A stretch of 64,000 bases of DNA from Stachybotrys elegans (Eukaryota > Ascomycota > Sordariomycetes > Hypocreales > Stachybotryaceae). Numbering within the stretch: position 1 is the stretch's first letter; the number at the start of each line of letters is the position of its first letter. The DNA lies in the NCBI GenBank assembly GCA_020746835.1, contig JAGPNK010000007.1:496001-560000 (forward strand). The letters run 5' to 3'. Made by a program: the position numbers and the translations under genes. Of this stretch, positions 62,197-64,000 are shown piece by piece. The notes beneath the pieces are model-generated. The model searched no databases and was not told the origin of the DNA. It saw only the letters and a program-made list of their open reading frames with translations.

Positions 62197-64000
62197 TCAG
62201 CCCAGCCCCATAAACTCGTTCTGACGCAGGAAGCTCGTCGCCAGCTCGTCTCCTCCATGCTCTGCTGCTTCCATCCAGTGGACAGCTACACACATGAGTC
62301 CAGGATCATTGCGTACATCGCCCTCCTTGCCTCCCGGGCCTCCTGCTTCTCCCATCGTGCCACCGCCTCCAAGCCCCCGCGTGCCTGCTCCCACGCCTCC
62401 CACACTGCCCACACCAGGACCCGCCACGCCCATCCTGGCCCGGTCGTTGCGTCCGTACTTCTCCATGACGGTCTGCTTGAAAACCTCCCGCGGCTTCGAG
62501 AGTGGGAGTGTCGTCCTCTCCACGAACTCGGGGTTGGATAGATAGAAGAGCGCCAGCTCTCGCTGCGCCGTGGGGAAGCCCTCCTTGGCCGTGATTGCCC
62601 ACATCTTGCCCGCATCATCGAGCCTGTACGTCGTTGACGGGGGCGGCGGCGTCCCCGTAGCCGATGGCGTCGCGTCCAACGCTGCAGGAACCTCATTGGA
62701 GCTCTTGCGCGTATGAGTGTGGGCAGCGATAACCTCGTCTGCCATCTCCACCATGGTTCTGCAGACCTCTGACTTGAGCTTCAGTGCAGCCAGGCCCGCA
62801 TTCCAAAATGCCTTGCCTCGATCAGCCCTATCGAGGACTGAGGGCGAGACAAATGATGCGATGAGCTGCAAGTCGCGGAACAGTGCCTTGGGTCTGATGG
62901 AAGCGTCCCGGAATAAGGCCTGTAGCTCATTTGTAATGGCATCTGTCGTGGCAGGGCTGCTTGACATGATGGACCGCGTCTCGGAGCTGGAATTCCGCGA
63001 CGGATGGATAAAGCCTAATGGTCCTAGGGAGGACTGCAGAGCCTGGGACCGGCGCTCCTTGACATTGTCGATGGTTCCCTCCAGCGGCGTCGGGCGGTTG
63101 CCGCCACTGCCATGCTCTTCGATGGCACTAGAGCCGGCATCTGACCGATTCCACCTAGATCGCTTCGTCCCGTTGGACATGAGCGAAGCGACCAGGAGAT
63201 GCTCCAGCTCGTGAAGCGCATTCAGCTTGGCGTACGGGTTCGGGTGGACAGTAAACATGGTCAAGAGGCGCTTGTAGGCCTTCTTGAAGGGGAATGTAGG
63301 GCCACCTTCTTTGACATCGGGGCCGTACCGCACCGTGCTCTCTTGGGTGGGTGTCTCGCGGCCAGTCGTGGAGGGTGGCTCTGACGCTTCCGACGCTCGC
63401 TCAGATCCTGTCTCGCCGGCGCCACGCAGATTGCCAAAGCTCTTCTTCTTTTCAATCACTCTTGGACGTGTCGAGCTTCTAGGAGTCTTCTCCTTCTTCT
63501 CGCTCTTCCGGCGTGCGCGTCTGTCAAGAGCGTCCTTCCGCTCGATGCACTCTTGACCAATCTTTTGGAACCAGCCATCTGTCTCTGAGCCCCGGCCTAA
63601 TACCTGCTTGCCCAGGTCAGAGAGGAGAAGGCTCGTCAGTGACTGCCTGAGCTCATTGAGAAATCGCGTCTTTTCATCGGTCAGGTGTTGCTGGAAGACG
63701 GTTTCATTGGATGACGCCGACGTGCCAGGGCGGCCCGTAGACACGCTCGAGGCAGATGGCAGGGTGGCATGATGAGGAGGTCCCGAGAATGTCGTTGACA
63801 AGTTCGTCAAGCTTGTGGTGGGCGAGTATGCCTTGGAAGCAGCGGAACCCGGGGACATGGGCTGGAATGGAGACCAGTATGTGCTGGCCGAGTCAGCCAT
63901 GTGACTCGGGGAAACCTTTTCAAAGTATTCCTGCCCGTCCAAGATGTCCGAAAGTGGCGCGCTTGATCTGGACATGCTGTGTCTCGCTGAGTCGAGCGAG
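62197..64000 (-). CDS. Sel1-like repeat protein, 5' end may lie outside window
   Basis: The frame runs from the stop at 62197 to the right edge of the window (64000) without interruption; the first Met inside is at 63975, but the eight codons before it (SLDSARHS) are open too, so the true start may be further right. 592 residues from that Met. Long Ser/Pro-rich disordered start, a helical core at about 220-450 (YAKLNALHELEHLLVASLM, SIRPKALFRDLQLIASFVS), and two Sel1-like helices near the end: GKMWAITAKEGFPTAQRELA and LMCVAVHWMEAAEHGGDELA. A Gly-rich run (VGSVGGVGAGTRGLGGGG) separates them. It may be related to yeast Dsf2-type proteins with C-terminal Sel1 repeats; that identity is uncertain. 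Confidence 0.85.
   Translation of the reverse strand, partial: SLDSARHSMSRSSAPLSDILDGQEYFEKVSPSHMADSASTYWSPFQPMSPGSAASKAYSPTTSLTNLSTTFSGPPHHATLPSASSVSTGRPGTSASSNETVFQQHLTDEKTRFLNELRQSLTSLLLSDLGKQVLGRGSETDGWFQKIGQECIERKDALDRRARRKSEKKEKTPRSSTRPRVIEKKKSFGNLRGAGETGSERASEASEPPSTTGRETPTQESTVRYGPDVKEGGPTFPFKKAYKRLLTMFTVHPNPYAKLNALHELEHLLVASLMSNGTKRSRWNRSDAGSSAIEEHGSGGNRPTPLEGTIDNVKERRSQALQSSLGPLGFIHPSRNSSSETRSIMSSSPATTDAITNELQALFRDASIRPKALFRDLQLIASFVSPSVLDRADRGKAFWNAGLAALKLKSEVCRTMVEMADEVIAAHTHTRKSSNEVPAALDATPSATGTPPPPSTTYRLDDAGKMWAITAKEGFPTAQRELALFYLSNPEFVERTTLPLSKPREVFKQTVMEKYGRNDRARMGVAGPGVGSVGGVGAGTRGLGGGGTMGEAGGPGGKEGDVRNDPGLMCVAVHWMEAAEHGGDELATSFLRQNEFMGLG

Overview
The window is a piece of a filamentous ascomycete genome (Pezizomycotina, most likely a Sordariomycete and plausibly Hypocreales). 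The evidence is short GT..AG introns of about 45-65 nt, usually with a CTAAC-like branch point, C-rich third codon positions, and family content typical of these fungi: GH31 alpha-glucosidase, single BRCT-WGR PARP, Zn2Cys6 factor, F-box and nitronate monooxygenase genes. Genus-level identity cannot be read from the sequence alone.

Layout. 1-7.9 kb: 3' part of the CAAX protease STE24 (with an apparent one-base frame break), an M16 metallopeptidase of the YOL098C type, mitochondrial ribosomal protein bL34m and a GrpB-family protein. 8.9-15.4 kb: a dynamin-type GTPase, a NAT9-like acetyltransferase, mitochondrial methionyl-tRNA synthetase and, divergent from it, an NTF2-like (possibly Mtr2) protein. 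16.2-20.0 kb: farnesyl/geranylgeranyl transferase alpha subunit (RAM2) convergent with mevalonate kinase (ERG12). 20-27 kb: a long stretch without recognisable genes. 27-33.5 kb: an ABM-like protein, ribosomal protein eL38, a small HeH/Ish1-like membrane protein, a fungal protein of unknown function, and a membrane-anchored protein resembling indoleamine dioxygenase/PrnB. 33.5-36.8 kb: a second gene-poor stretch ending in a small Cys-rich ORF behind a TATA box. 37.7-48.4 kb: nitronate monooxygenase, DEAD-box helicase HAS1, a DHCR24-like FAD oxidoreductase, a small mitochondrial membrane protein, a ten-exon secreted GH31 alpha-glucosidase and a conserved-looking unknown. 49.2 kb: an intron-containing tRNA-Tyr. 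51-64 kb: a transcription factor with two tandem Zn2Cys6 clusters, PARP, a small secreted 8-Cys protein, an F-box protein with an acidic tail, and a Sel1-like protein running off the end.

Themes. Three proteins of one pathway lie within 20 kb: ERG12 supplies isoprenoid precursors, RAM2 attaches prenyl groups to CAAX proteins, and STE24 trims the CAAX tail. Most other genes are housekeeping. The less ordinary items are the 8-Cys secreted protein (its two exons lie in different frames, so single-ORF searches miss it), the IDO/PrnB-like protein whose putative heme histidine is on a separate last exon, the RAM2 N-terminal extension, the double zinc-cluster regulator, a 9-nt microexon in the GH31 gene and a 13-nt exon in the HeH gene. 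Exon boundaries below were derived by hand from splice motifs, phase and family conservation; no transcript evidence was available.
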